NCBI RefSeq assembly: GCF_013694245.2
Contig: NZ_CP059322.2
Span: forward strand, 6,083,001-6,147,000
From: Micromonospora ferruginea
GTDB taxonomy: Bacteria > Actinomycetota > Actinomycetes > Mycobacteriales > Micromonosporaceae
DNA: 64,000 nucleotides
Direction of reading: 5' to 3'
The position numbers and the translations under genes were made by a program. The stretch's first letter is position 1. Every line of letters begins with the position of its first letter. The notes beneath the pieces were generated by a model. It was not told where the DNA came from, did not search any database, and saw only the letters and a program-made list of their open reading frames with translations. Shown in pieces: positions 49,852 to 58,038 of the stretch.

Positions 49852-50756
49852 GATGCGCTCCGGCGGAGGTGGAAGAGGCATTCGCCGCCGTTGACGGGGT
49901 CGGCGGCGAGGACGGTCTTGCCGGCGGCGTGGCAGGGGATGCAGAACCCGACGCCACGCAGGGTGCCGACGGTCAGGTCGGGGGTGCCGGCGACGAGCCG
50001 CAGCAGCCGGGCGTCGCCGGTCGACCCACCCTCATCAGAATCCGGTTCGTTCGCGGCCTCGCCCTCGCGCGAGTGGGTGACGGCCGTACGAAGATCAGCT
50101 GTCGGTTGGTCGGGTGGTGTTAGAGGTTTAGGTACATGGTTGGTGGCAGCCCGCGCCGTGGGCCGCACGGTGTCCGTGGAACGGGCCGCACGGTCGTCGG
50201 TGCGGCCCGTGGAGTGGGCCGCACGGTCCTCGGTGGTGTCGTCGCGTGCGGCCTGTGGGGTGGGCCGCACGGCGGGTTCGGTGGTGGGGCGTGCGGCCTG
50301 CGCCGTGGGCTGCACGTCGGAGTTATCCACAGGCTGTGCAGCCAGCGCGGTGGGCCGCACGGTGGTGTCGTCGGTGGGGCGTGCGGCCTGGCGGCTGGGC
50401 CGCACGCCCCGCTTCGCGGATCGGATCCGCTCGATCTGCCGTTCGATGTCGGAGGGCGTCGGGACGGGCGCGCCGTCGGTGACGGTGAGCCGGTATTCGT
50501 CGGCGCGGCCGCCGAGGGTGCCGTGGCCGACGCGCTCGATCCACCCGGCCTCACGCAGGTCCGCCAGCGAGGCCTTCACGGTGTTGTAGCCCAGCTCGCA
50601 CACCACGGACAGGCGGGCGATGCCGGGGAACACCTTGGAGCCGTCCTCGTTGGCGTAGAGGGCGAGCATGACCGCGACCAGCTTGGTGGTGCGGCCGAGG
50701 CGGGCGCGGCGGATCAGGTCCAGCCATTCCCACCGGTCGACGGGGCGGATCGTCAT
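49848..50756 (-). CDS. HTH replication-type protein carrying the likely origin
   Basis: 302 residues. The first 105 residues are a winged helix-turn-helix as in phage O-type and DnaD-like replication proteins (DLIRRARLGRTTKLVAVMLA, VCELGYNTVKASLADLREAG). Residues 120-200 are low-complexity repeats of VRPTxxAARPT type, encoded by the GTGGGCCGCACGG repeats. A C-terminal Cys/His part (GFCIPCHAAGKTV) may bind zinc. In lambda the origin also lies inside O. No helicase gene follows, so the host helicase is probably loaded. Confidence 0.68.
   Translation of the reverse strand: MTIRPVDRWEWLDLIRRARLGRTTKLVAVMLALYANEDGSKVFPGIARLSVVCELGYNTVKASLADLREAGWIERVGHGTLGGRADEYRLTVTDGAPVPTPSDIERQIERIRSAKRGVRPSRQAARPTDDTTVRPTALAAQPVDNSDVQPTAQAARPTTEPAVRPTPQAARDDTTEDRAAHSTGRTDDRAARSTDTVRPTARAATNHVPKPLTPPDQPTADLRTAVTHSREGEAANEPDSDEGGSTGDARLLRLVAGTPDLTVGTLRGVGFCIPCHAAGKTVLAADPVNGGECLFHLRRSAS
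50158..50408. other. Candidate replication origin: iterons with a DnaA box
   Basis: Within the HTH gene, GTGGGCCGCACGG occurs exactly at 50158, 50214, 50260 and 50350, with near copies at 50183, 50305 and 50395. GGTGGGGCGTGCGGCCTG occurs twice, at 50283-50300 and 50373-50390. A perfect DnaA box TTATCCACA lies at 50323-50331, in the middle of the array, on the + strand. The repeats also encode protein repeats, so both levels could be selected. Confidence 0.6.
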
Positions 50757-50809
50757 CTGGTGGCCGTGCCTTTCGGGTTGTGCGTGCGGAGCTGGCTGGT
50801 GCGCGCGGG

Positions 50810-51088
50810 CTACCGGCCGCGTTTCTTGCGGGGTGCGGGGCCGTGGGCGGCGGATTCGCGGTGGCAGCCGTTGCAGCGGACGGGGTAGACGTCGCGGCCG
50901 CCGATCCGGTCGGGTTGGCCGTTGGGGAACAGGTAGCCGCCGCACGGCGGGCAGGTGCCGACCGGGGCGTGCTGGGCGAGGGCATCCATCCAGGGCGCGG
51001 CGTTGATGTGGCGGCGGTTGTCGAGGAGGAACCGGCGCCAGATGCCGCCTCGGCCGGGGACGTGAAGCAGCGGGGCCTGGTGGGTCAT
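50810..51088 (-). CDS. Zinc-finger phage protein
   Basis: 92 residues. GIWRRFLLDNRRHINAAPWM, then CPPCGGYLFPNG and VRCNGCHRES give a four-cysteine zinc site, then a basic tail (RKKRGR). It precedes the HTH replication gene and may bind DNA at the origin. Overlaps the gene upstream. Confidence 0.6.
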   Translation of the reverse strand: MTHQAPLLHVPGRGGIWRRFLLDNRRHINAAPWMDALAQHAPVGTCPPCGGYLFPNGQPDRIGGRDVYPVRCNGCHRESAAHGPAPRKKRGR

Positions 51089-51477
51089 GGCCGCACCGCG
51101 CCGACGGGGAGGGCGGCGAATAGGTCGAGCTGCTCGGGGCCGGCCGGGCTCGCCGGCGGCAGGGCGCAGCCGATCGGCGTGCAGCCGCAGGGGCAGATCC
51201 AGCGGCAGGGCCGGCCGGACCGCCACACCTCGGTGGAGCGGACGCCCCACCCTCCGGCGACGAGACCGCGGGCGTCGGTAATGCGGGTGTCGCCGTGGGC
51301 GCGCGGAGCACCGCCCCAGGCGACCACGTTGCACTTCTCGTGCCGGCCGGCCTGGCAGTGGCCGCAGACGCCCCACTGGCACGGACAGACCGACTGGTCC
51401 CGGGTGCCCTTGCGATAGGCGGGCGGGAGGACGACGTCGCGGATCCAGGTGGCGGCGTCGGCGGGGATGGCGGTCAT
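51085..51477 (-). CDS. Cys-rich phage protein (DUF6248-like)
   Basis: 130 residues. VVLPPAYRKGTRDQ, CPCQWGVCGHCQAGRHEKCN and CRWICPCGCTPIGC give about ten cysteines. Resembles a group of zinc proteins found in actinobacterial phages and plasmids; family assignment is tentative. Confidence 0.55.
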   Translation of the reverse strand: MTAIPADAATWIRDVVLPPAYRKGTRDQSVCPCQWGVCGHCQAGRHEKCNVVAWGGAPRAHGDTRITDARGLVAGGWGVRSTEVWRSGRPCRWICPCGCTPIGCALPPASPAGPEQLDLFAALPVGAVRP

Positions 51478-51665
51478 CGGCTGATCCCGGGCAGCTCGAC
51501 GGTTTCGATGGGCCGGAAGTCGGCGTCGTCGCACCGGTCGTACCAGCCGCAGTCCGGGTCGCCGCAGTCGCACGGGCAGCCGTGCCAGCAGCAGCCGCCT
51601 TCGCACTCGTGGCAGCGCCCCTCCTTGCACGGGTCGCAGGTGAGGCCGTCGTCGGGCTCGTCCAC
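51474..51665 (-). CDS. Very Cys-rich mini protein
   Basis: 63 residues with eleven cysteines (CDPCKEGRCHECEGGCCWHG, CPCDCGDPDCGWY) and many acids. Probably binds two or more zinc ions. ATGA overlap with the gene after it. Function unknown. Confidence 0.55.
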   Translation of the reverse strand: MDEPDDGLTCDPCKEGRCHECEGGCCWHGCPCDCGDPDCGWYDRCDDADFRPIETVELPGISR

Positions 51666-51668
51666 GGG

Positions 51669-52136
51669 TCAGCCCTCGGCCTGGCGGCGGGCGCGGGCCC
51701 GGTCGGTGACGGGGACGCCCTTGCAGGAGTGGGTGACGGGCCACACCCACTTGCCGCAGCGGTCGCATTCGGTGCGGCCGTCGCCGGGGTCGGTGTCCGG
51801 GGTGGTCGGTTCGCTCACACCTCTTGAATCGTTGGCGGGCCCGGAAGTGCAACAGGCTGCCTCGGCGAGCAGTGCCCGCCACCCGTCGATGACCTCGGCT
51901 CGGATCCACCCGGTGTGCCGCCCGCCGCCAGAACCGAAGGGGACGCCTTCGTCGCAGCGGCGAACCACATCGGCGAGGGCGGCGGTGAGCCGGCCGGTCA
52001 GGTTGGGTGGAGTGCCGTCGAGCAGCACGCGGCCGTACGCGGTGAGCATCCGGTCGTCGGGCTGCTGGTGGCCGTGCTCGGCCGCCCAGTCGCGGGCGGC
52101 GCGGAAGGCGGCCAGGTTGTGCGCGGGCTCGGTCAT
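51669..52136 (-). CDS. Phage hypothetical protein with C-terminal zinc motif
   Basis: 155 residues. Helical N-terminus (NLAAFRAARDWAAEHGHQQP) and TGWIRAEVIDGWRALLAEAA, then ECDRCGKWVWPVTHSC near the end, likely a zinc site. Start at 52136 overlaps the previous stop. Confidence 0.55.
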   Translation of the reverse strand: MTEPAHNLAAFRAARDWAAEHGHQQPDDRMLTAYGRVLLDGTPPNLTGRLTAALADVVRRCDEGVPFGSGGGRHTGWIRAEVIDGWRALLAEAACCTSGPANDSRGVSEPTTPDTDPGDGRTECDRCGKWVWPVTHSCKGVPVTDRARARRQAEG

Positions 52137-52261
52137 CGGTTCCTCCAGCGGCGGATCAGGGCGGCGGTCAGGGCCAGGCGCAGGGCCCGGTTGCGGCGTG
52201 CGCGGATGCGCAGGAGCGCCTGGTGGCGGACGGCGTCGGCGCGCACGGCACGGTCGGTCAC
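52133..52261 (-). CDS. Arginine-rich mini protein
   Basis: 42 residues, ten or more arginines (HQALLRIRARRNRALRLALT). GTG start overlaps the previous stop (GTGA) and its own stop overlaps the next ATG, so it is in the coupled chain. It probably binds nucleic acid or membrane. Confidence 0.45.
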   Translation of the reverse strand: MTDRAVRADAVRHQALLRIRARRNRALRLALTAALIRRWRNR

Positions 52262-52617
52262 GGGGCACCGTCCGGGCGGCGCGGCCACTCCTCGCCCAGG
52301 CCGAACAGGTCCAACCGCTGCGCGATGGCCTCGACGGTCGGGCAGGGCCCCTCGCACACCGGCTCTTCGCAGCCCGTGCACCACGGGCAGCGGCAGTGGC
52401 AGTGCTCCCGGCCGCCGCTCGGCGCCGGAAACCAGCCCTTCCCTTCGCAGGACGCGCAGTCCGGATCAGGCCGGCCGGTCGGCGACGGGAGGCTGTAGTG
52501 GATGACGATCACGGCGAGGACGACGCCGCGCAGGAGTTGGTCGGTGTCGGGCTGCTCCAGTCGTTCGGCGATGGCGTGGAGCGCCTGGTCGTGTGTGGCG
52601 ATCAGCGCGCCGGTCAC
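52258..52617 (-). CDS. Zinc-binding phage protein
   Basis: 119 residues. Helical start (HDQALHAIAERLEQPDTDQL), then CASCEGKGWFPAPSGGREHC, CPWCTGCEEPVCEGPC: a DnaJ-like or TRAF-like zinc array. GTG at 52617 overlaps the upstream stop. Confidence 0.55.
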   Translation of the reverse strand: MTGALIATHDQALHAIAERLEQPDTDQLLRGVVLAVIVIHYSLPSPTGRPDPDCASCEGKGWFPAPSGGREHCHCRCPWCTGCEEPVCEGPCPTVEAIAQRLDLFGLGEEWPRRPDGAP

Positions 52618-52778
52618 GACGACGCCTCGGTGACGGGGTGGCGGGGGTCGTCCGGCCAGCCGAAGCACTCGACGCACTGCCCGTTACGCAGGCGTGCCGG
52701 GTGCATGGTCTGCCGGCCGGCGAACCGGCCGAACACCGACCGCTCGGACAGCTTCTTCGTGGCGGTTTCGGTGGCCAC
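52614..52778 (-). CDS. Small zinc-type protein
   Basis: 54 residues read from GTG at 52778 with GAGGAG upstream. MATETATKKLSERSVFGRFA then RNGQCVECFGWPDDPRHP. Its TGA overlaps the next GTG. It was found by reading the gap between flanking genes. Confidence 0.5.
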   Translation of the reverse strand: MATETATKKLSERSVFGRFAGRQTMHPARLRNGQCVECFGWPDDPRHPVTEASS

Positions 52779-52799
52779 CGTGGCTCCTCTCGTGGCGGG

Positions 52800-52828
52800 C
52801 CCCGCCCGGCCGTGGTGGCCGGGCGGGG
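52800..52828 (-). terminator. Hairpin inside the early operon
   Basis: A perfect 12-bp stem (CCCCGCCCGGCC and its complement) with a 5-nt loop, between 52836 and 52778. It may dampen transcription of downstream early genes. Confidence 0.65.
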
Positions 52829-52835
52829 CAGTCGG

Positions 52836-53207
52836 TCAGGGGGTACTAACGCCGGCGCGCCGCTCTTCCAGAACCCGGATCCACAGCTCGCGCAGCGCGT
52901 CGAACTCGTCGGCCATCGCCTCGTCGACCTCGCTCACGTCCCGAGCCAGCGACCCGACCGAGCTGTCAAACCCGAACTCGACGGCCTGCTCGATGGAGAT
53001 CTCGGCCCGGTAGTAGTTGCCGAGGAGCTGCCCGAGGACGCAGTAGCAGTTGTGCGACATGGACAGCTCGTCGACGCGGATCGGGCCGCCGTTGTCGCCC
53101 CGGTCGGGCCGATCCGTCTTCCACCAGTCGGGCAGATTGGCGTCCAGCCAGACGACGCCTCGGGCGACCCGGTCCTGAAGGTCCCGGACGGTCAGGGCGG
53201 CGGTCAC
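52836..53207 (-). CDS. Phage hypothetical protein
   Basis: 123 residues. WLDANLPDWWKTDRPDRGDN and MSHNCYCVLGQLLGNYYRAE suggest a small alpha-helical domain seen in several actinophage genomes. No function known. Overlaps the gene before it. Confidence 0.55.
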   Translation of the reverse strand: MTAALTVRDLQDRVARGVVWLDANLPDWWKTDRPDRGDNGGPIRVDELSMSHNCYCVLGQLLGNYYRAEISIEQAVEFGFDSSVGSLARDVSEVDEAMADEFDALRELWIRVLEERRAGVSTP

Positions 53208-53443
53208 GACGTCTGCTCCGGCGCGCTCTCGGCCTGGGCCATCTCGGCCTGGGCCAGCGCCAGGGACTTGTCGACACGCCCCACCAGCAGCCGCTGGGTG
53301 TCGGCGGCGTAGATCGTGGCGTGGATCTGAGCCTTGTGCAGCATCTCCGCCCTCTGCTCTGGAGTGCGGAGGAATGCGTCGCCGTCGGGCCAGAGGTTCT
53401 CCAACAGGATCTCGGCCTGCTCGCGGTGCTGCTCGGGCGTCAT
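53204..53443 (-). CDS. Small helical phage protein
   Basis: 79 residues, all helical, with acidic N-terminus (MTPEQHREQAEILLENLWPD) and ALAQAEMAQAESAPEQ end. Often found near the recombination genes of actinophages. Function unknown. Overlaps both neighbours. Confidence 0.55.
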   Translation of the reverse strand: MTPEQHREQAEILLENLWPDGDAFLRTPEQRAEMLHKAQIHATIYAADTQRLLVGRVDKSLALAQAEMAQAESAPEQTS

Positions 53444-53856
53444 GCCGCGCCGTCCCCGTCGGAGAACGCCGGCAGCCCGGCCGTCTTCCGCTCCGCCCGC
53501 TCGGCGAGGATCTCGTCGGCCGACGCCTCCGGCACCTCCCGCTCGTCGCCGTCCGGCACCACGCTGTCGAACAGCGTCGGGTCGCCGTCGAGGCTCTTCC
53601 CGGTCCTGTCCTTGTACAGCTCCGCCAGCAGGTCCCGCGCCCGCTCGTCGTCGCTGTCCAACGGCTCGATGTGCGCGATCGTCGCCGTCGGGATCTTCAC
53701 GCCCTCGTCGACCTCGTCGGTCACCCGCTTCACCTCGTACGCCACCACGGCGTACCGGGTGCCGCGCGGCTGGTCGACCAGCTCGTGCTCGATGCGGTTG
53801 AGGCCGTTGAACTCCCGGTTCGCGCCGGTGAGCTGCGCGGCGATCTTCACTGCCAT
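53440..53856 (-). CDS. Conserved phage protein
   Basis: 138 residues. IEHELVDQPRGTRYAVVAYE, VKRVTDEVDEG, PTATIAHIEPLDSDDERARD, then an acidic tail. Proteins of this type lie near ERF/RuvC genes in actinophages and may take part in recombination. No catalytic motif seen. Confidence 0.55.
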   Translation of the reverse strand: MAVKIAAQLTGANREFNGLNRIEHELVDQPRGTRYAVVAYEVKRVTDEVDEGVKIPTATIAHIEPLDSDDERARDLLAELYKDRTGKSLDGDPTLFDSVVPDGDEREVPEASADEILAERAERKTAGLPAFSDGDGAA

Positions 53857-53861
53857 GTCGG

Positions 53862-54668
53862 CTACTGCTCCTTGGTGTTGGGCCCGGGCCGGTCGGCGCG
53901 GGCGATCGTGACGACCACGGGCACGAGCGGCCCGCAGCCGTGGTCGGTGAACGGCAGGCCGTACCGGGCGCCGCACGTGAGGCAGGCGTGCGCCGGGTAC
54001 CGGCCGATCACCTGGGTGGCCGCGTTCAGGCCGGTGTGCACGGCGGTGTCGACCTGCTCCTGGAGGCGCTGCCGGGCGGCCGTGGCGCGGTCCAGCTCTT
54101 CGCGGAGCTGCGCGATCTCGGCGAGCCGGGCGCCGCGCTCGCGGGCGACCTGCTCCTCACGCTCGACGACCTCGCGGCGGAGGTTCGCCAGCTCGGCCCG
54201 GGCCTCGTTCCGCTCGGCGGACAGCACCCGAGCGCCGCGCTGGAGCTGAGCGACGCGCTCCTGCGCCTGGTCGAGGTCCCGGAGTCGGGCGCCGAGCTGG
54301 CCGGCGAGCCGGGCGGGGTCGGTTTCGTCGTCGGCCGGTTCGGGCTGGGCGAGCTGTTCGTCGACGGCGGCGACCTGGTCGGCGTGCTCCGCCTGCGCGG
54401 CCGGGTCGACCACGGGCTCCGGCTCCGGCTCGGGGTCGGGCTCGTCGGCGGGCTCCGGCTCGGCCTCCACCTCGGCCAGCGTCGGGTGGCCGGCCGGCTG
54501 CGGGTCGGCGGCGGGCATGGGCCGGTCCTTCGGCGGCGCGTACCGGTCGCACACGCCGCCGCACTCCACGTCCTTGCAGCCGCCCTTGCCCCGCTTGTGC
54601 GACCACTGCGGATGCCCGCACCAGTCGCACGGGCCCAGGTCGACCAGCGGCTCAGCGGTGGTGGTCAT
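53862..54668 (-). CDS. Coiled-coil protein with terminal zinc motifs
   Basis: 268 residues. The N-terminus has CDWCGHPQWSHKRGKGGC (zinc). An acidic Pro/Glu linker (residues 60-110) and a long coiled coil (AERNEARAELANLRREVVER) follow, and the end has HACLTCGARYGLPF. It resembles a bridging or DNA-end-binding protein. Family unknown. Confidence 0.55.
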   Translation of the reverse strand: MTTTAEPLVDLGPCDWCGHPQWSHKRGKGGCKDVECGGVCDRYAPPKDRPMPAADPQPAGHPTLAEVEAEPEPADEPDPEPEPEPVVDPAAQAEHADQVAAVDEQLAQPEPADDETDPARLAGQLGARLRDLDQAQERVAQLQRGARVLSAERNEARAELANLRREVVEREEQVARERGARLAEIAQLREELDRATAARQRLQEQVDTAVHTGLNAATQVIGRYPAHACLTCGARYGLPFTDHGCGPLVPVVVTIARADRPGPNTKEQ

Positions 54669-54954
54669 CGTCGCCCCCTTCCGGGCGGTCCAGCGCGGCC
54701 AGAGCCGCGTCGGTCAGGTGGATCGGCTGCCCGTAGTCCAGGGCGGCCAGCTCGGCGATCGCGATGTTCAGCAGCAGCTCGACGCGCTGCCAGGGCATGT
54801 CCTCCAGCGCCAGAGCGACCGTTCCGCCAGCGCACGTCCCCGCGTACTCGCAGGCCATCGCGTCGGTGTGGTGGCGGGCGGACTCGACGAGCTGGCGCAG
54901 CTCGGCCCGGTCCTGGTCGGTGGCGGCCGCGATGTGCGGCGGCATCTCAGGCAC
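54652..54954 (-). CDS. Small phage hypothetical protein
   Basis: 100 residues, helical (DQDRAELRQLVESARHHTDA, ELLLNIAIAELAALDYGQP). Overlaps the RuvC-like gene upstream by 8 nt and the coiled-coil gene by 17 nt, as usual in this operon. Confidence 0.5.
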   Translation of the reverse strand: MPEMPPHIAAATDQDRAELRQLVESARHHTDAMACEYAGTCAGGTVALALEDMPWQRVELLLNIAIAELAALDYGQPIHLTDAALAALDRPEGGDDDHHR

Positions 54955-55540
54955 CGGGCACCACCGGCCCGTGCTCGGTCGCCAACGCCGGCCAGCGCAC
55001 GTTCTCCAACGCCCGGTGGTGATGCCGGTGCGGCAGCGCCACCAACTGCTGCCCGTACGCCGCCAACGCCATCGTCAGCAGCGACACCGCATCCGCCGCG
55101 TTGTGGTCCTCCACGTGGACCAGCCGCCCGTACGTGGCGGTGATCGCCTCCAACACCTGGGTCTTGTTGGCGTTGCCCTTCCCGGTCGCCCAGGTCTTCA
55201 CCTCGGGCGGGTGCACGTCGACGTAGCGGATGCCCTTGACGTGCAGCCAGTGCTTCATGACCCCGTGCAGCTCGGCCAGGCGCAGCGTGGTGGCGCCCTT
55301 GCCGTCGTACATCGGCAGCCACTCGACGACGACCAGGTGCGGCCGGCAGGCGACCGCGGCGGCGACGTCGGCCAGGACCCGGTTGACGCGGGTGTGGTCC
55401 ATGTCGGTGGTGCCGTGCGCGGTCCGGGCGGTGAGGACGGTGCGGGCGAGGAGGCCGGCCTGGCCGTGGTGGTCGTGGGTGGCGGCGATGCCGGTCCCGG
55501 CGAGGGACAGGTCGAGGGCAACCATCCGCAGCGCGCTCAC
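54947..55540 (-). CDS. RuvC-like Holliday junction resolvase
   Basis: 197 residues. Catalytic residues of the RuvC fold: Asp in ALDLSLAGTG near residue 9, Glu in VVVEWLPMYDG near residue 73, a basic loop KTWATGKGNANK near residue 114 and Asp in EDHNAADAVSL near residue 147. It probably cuts branched DNA during recombination or before packaging. It sits in the same operon as ERF and YqaJ. Confidence 0.78.
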   Translation of the reverse strand: MSALRMVALDLSLAGTGIAATHDHHGQAGLLARTVLTARTAHGTTDMDHTRVNRVLADVAAAVACRPHLVVVEWLPMYDGKGATTLRLAELHGVMKHWLHVKGIRYVDVHPPEVKTWATGKGNANKTQVLEAITATYGRLVHVEDHNAADAVSLLTMALAAYGQQLVALPHRHHHRALENVRWPALATEHGPVVPGA

Positions 55541-55989
55541 CGACCCTCACCGCCCAGCGGGATCACGGTCATCGCCGGCGTCGGCGCGCCCAGCACGTCG
55601 GTGGCCGTCTTACGGACTGCGTCGGCGAACACCGCGTCGCCAGCGACGCCGGCGAGCGCGCCCGCGATCTGCTCGTGCACCGTCCGGACGTAATACTCGC
55701 CGTCCTCGGTCAGCTCGCTGATCTCGCGGACCGGGTGCCAGCCGGTCACCACGACCGGCCCGGCGTACGGCATGCGCCCGGCGCCCAGCGCCATCAACAG
55801 GATGCTGCCGGCGACGTTGCGCTCCAGGCCCTTCGGGTGGCCGTCGCCGTCGACCCAGCCCATCAGCCCGGACGGCAGGTGGACCATGTCCCACCAGTCG
55901 CCGATCGCCTCCTTGATCAGGGCGCTGGTGGGGGTGGTGGTGTGGTGGGTGAGGGTGCCGTCGACCGCGACGACCAGCCAGCCGCTCAC
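55537..55989 (-). CDS. DUF3846-like phage protein
   Basis: 150 residues. LPSGLMGWVDGDGHPKGLER, then NVAGSILLMALGAGRMPYAG and GPVVVTG are typical of DUF3846-like proteins that accompany phage recombination genes. Role unknown. GTG start overlaps the ERF stop. Confidence 0.65.
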   Translation of the reverse strand: MSGWLVVAVDGTLTHHTTTPTSALIKEAIGDWWDMVHLPSGLMGWVDGDGHPKGLERNVAGSILLMALGAGRMPYAGPVVVTGWHPVREISELTEDGEYYVRTVHEQIAGALAGVAGDAVFADAVRKTATDVLGAPTPAMTVIPLGGEGR

Positions 55990-56801
55990 TGGCCGGCCTC
56001 CGCCCGGCGCTGCCGCACCACCCGGGAGTACATCGCCCCGAGCGGCTCCTGCTCCCCAACCTCGTTGGTTACCACCGCGGCGAGCAGGTTGTGCTGCTGC
56101 AACTCCCCGGCGACCTGCTTCAGCCGGCCCAGCGACGTGCGTGGGTCGGAGATCTCGTCCCGGTAGTCCGCCGGCCGCGGCGCCGGCGCGCTGCCCCGCT
56201 CATGGTTCGACGCCTCAGCGTCGAGACGCGGGTCGCGGGTCGGGATCGACAGCGCGGTGATCAGCAGGTTCCGGTACGCCACCGTGCACGCCTTCGTCGT
56301 GCCCTTGTCGCCGGTGTCCATCGACTCCCCGCACGACTGGGCGGGCATCTCGTCGCCCCGCGGCCCCCGGATGGAGTACGTCACGGTGACCGTGCACTCG
56401 CGCATCTTCTTGCTCGCCGCGGTGAGCACGTCCCGGTAGTTCGCCTCGGTCCGGACCGGGATCACCATCACCCCGTGGCGGCGCAGCGCCGGGCCGACCG
56501 CGTTGAGGACCCGGTCGACGCCCCGGTACTGGTAGTTGCCGCCGCCGCCGGCCGAGAACCGGTCGCCCTTGCCGATCGACTGGACGTCGGCCATCACCCG
56601 CGCCCACGCGGTGTGCACCGGCACCTGGTCGACGTCGGCGATCGCGCCGGTGTACTCGATGTCGGGCAGCTCGTCGACGGGCTCGGCCGCCGCCGGCGGC
56701 CGGGCGGCCGGCAGTCCGCTGCCCGGCTCCGCCAGCTCCGGCCAGCCGTCACCGGCCGGGACGCCCTCAGCCTCGTCGACGCGCTCGCGCAGCTTGCTCA
56801 T
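55986..56801 (-). CDS. ERF-family single-strand annealing protein
   Basis: 271 residues. VMADVQSIGKGDRFSAGGGG, YQYRGVDRVLNAVGPALRRH and CGESMDTGDKGTTKACTVAY are the ERF core. It should anneal complementary single strands made by the neighbouring YqaJ exonuclease. The first 60 residues are disordered. The ATG overlaps the YqaJ stop (ATGA). Confidence 0.88.
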   Translation of the reverse strand: MSKLRERVDEAEGVPAGDGWPELAEPGSGLPAARPPAAAEPVDELPDIEYTGAIADVDQVPVHTAWARVMADVQSIGKGDRFSAGGGGNYQYRGVDRVLNAVGPALRRHGVMVIPVRTEANYRDVLTAASKKMRECTVTVTYSIRGPRGDEMPAQSCGESMDTGDKGTTKACTVAYRNLLITALSIPTRDPRLDAEASNHERGSAPAPRPADYRDEISDPRTSLGRLKQVAGELQQHNLLAAVVTNEVGEQEPLGAMYSRVVRQRRAEAGQ

Positions 56802-57811
56802 TCGAACTCTCCCGTCCGTCGGAACTCCGGCGCCAGCCGGATCTGGTGGGTGGTCTTCTCGGTGACCACGTCCGCGTACGCCTGCGGCCACCGCTCGGCG
56901 AGCGCGTCCAGGTCGACGCTGCGGCGGGTGACCGGGCTGAACTCGTAGGCCAGCTCGCCGGCGAAGGTGACCGTCCGGGCGCCGGCGGCGAGCCGGGCGA
57001 GGGTGGCCCGGGCGCGCTCCAGCGCCCGCTTCGCGGCGCCGGCCTTCGCCGACAACTCGCCGTACTCCATGACCTCGCCGACGCCGTCGAGGTCGATCTC
57101 GCCGACCCTGGCCGGGTGCATGAGCTGGTCCATCTCGATCAGCGCGGCGGCCCGGTCCAGGTCCCACTCGGGCTCGGCGCCGGCGATGAGGTTGTCGGCG
57201 CGGAACCGCTCGACCTCGCGGACCACGTATCGCTCCATCCGCTCGTCGCGGCGGATGACGGTCTGCTTGAACTCGTTGCCGCCCAGCAGCACGGCGACGT
57301 GGATGTGGTCGTAGCCGGTGACGCGCATCTGCCACACGCCCTGGGCGAGGACGTCGTCGGGAACGTCGGAGCGCCACCGGTTGGCCTTGAACGCCGACCG
57401 GCACTTGACCTCCAGGGCGCAGTGGGTCTTCACGCTGCGGTCCATGGGGCATTCGAGGACCTGCCGGTCGAGGGTGGCCATCTGCCACGGCTCGTCGACG
57501 TGGGCGACCAGGCCGACGCGTTGGATGACCGACTTGTTGCGGCGGGCCCACTCGCGGGCGACGGGCTCCTCGAGGACGGTGCCCCAGAACGCGGCTTCGC
57601 CGGCGTCGTCGACCAGCTCGCCGCGCTTGTCGCGGTAGACGTGCACGGCGGTGTTGTGGTCGGCGACGCCGAGGATCGCGGCGACGTCGGAGGATCCGAT
57701 GCCGTCGCGGCGGCGGGTGAGCCATTCGTCGCGGGGGGCGTCTGCGGGCAGCAGCCGCACCGCGGTCGGGGTGACCCGCCGTGCGGCTGCTGCGGTGGCG
57801 CTCTGTGTCAT
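56798..57811 (-). CDS. YqaJ-type viral exonuclease
   Basis: 337 residues. The lambda-exonuclease-like fold shows RDGIGSSDVAAILGVAD near residue 35, Asp in MDRSV near residue 124 and the ExK pair in ALEVKCRS near residue 133. It degrades one strand of DNA ends and feeds ERF. A C-terminal helical arm follows. The start at 57811 is normal for the family. Confidence 0.85.
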   Translation of the reverse strand: MTQSATAAAARRVTPTAVRLLPADAPRDEWLTRRRDGIGSSDVAAILGVADHNTAVHVYRDKRGELVDDAGEAAFWGTVLEEPVAREWARRNKSVIQRVGLVAHVDEPWQMATLDRQVLECPMDRSVKTHCALEVKCRSAFKANRWRSDVPDDVLAQGVWQMRVTGYDHIHVAVLLGGNEFKQTVIRRDERMERYVVREVERFRADNLIAGAEPEWDLDRAAALIEMDQLMHPARVGEIDLDGVGEVMEYGELSAKAGAAKRALERARATLARLAAGARTVTFAGELAYEFSPVTRRSVDLDALAERWPQAYADVVTEKTTHQIRLAPEFRRTGEFE

Positions 57812-58038
57812 GGGTGGTCGGCGCCCTTCGGTTCGGGACAGGCGGGGTTGGCGCAGGGCAGCACGTTGGCGAAGGCGATCGCGCAGAGCTGGCAGGTCAC
57901 CTCGGCGTCGTCGGCGGCGTCGGGCCGGCCGACGACGATGGCGCCGCACAGCGCCTCGATCGGGTCGCAGCAGGTGACGTGGATCGGCTGGCCGGCGGTG
58001 GTGGCCGCCTGGCCGTCGTCGACGGTCGGGGCGGTCAC
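57808..58038 (-). CDS. Small zinc-binding phage protein
   Basis: 76 residues. HVTCCDPIEALCGAIVVG and EVTCQLCAIAFANVLPCANP CACPEP-type Cys pairs suggest a zinc site. It precedes the exonuclease gene with ATGA overlap. Role unknown. Confidence 0.55.
   Translation of the reverse strand: MTAPTVDDGQAATTAGQPIHVTCCDPIEALCGAIVVGRPDAADDAEVTCQLCAIAFANVLPCANPACPEPKGADHP

Noticed and set aside
50158..50408. CRISPR array
   Set aside because: The repeats are short, in the coding frame and unevenly spaced. No CRISPR-type array was seen anywhere in the window.
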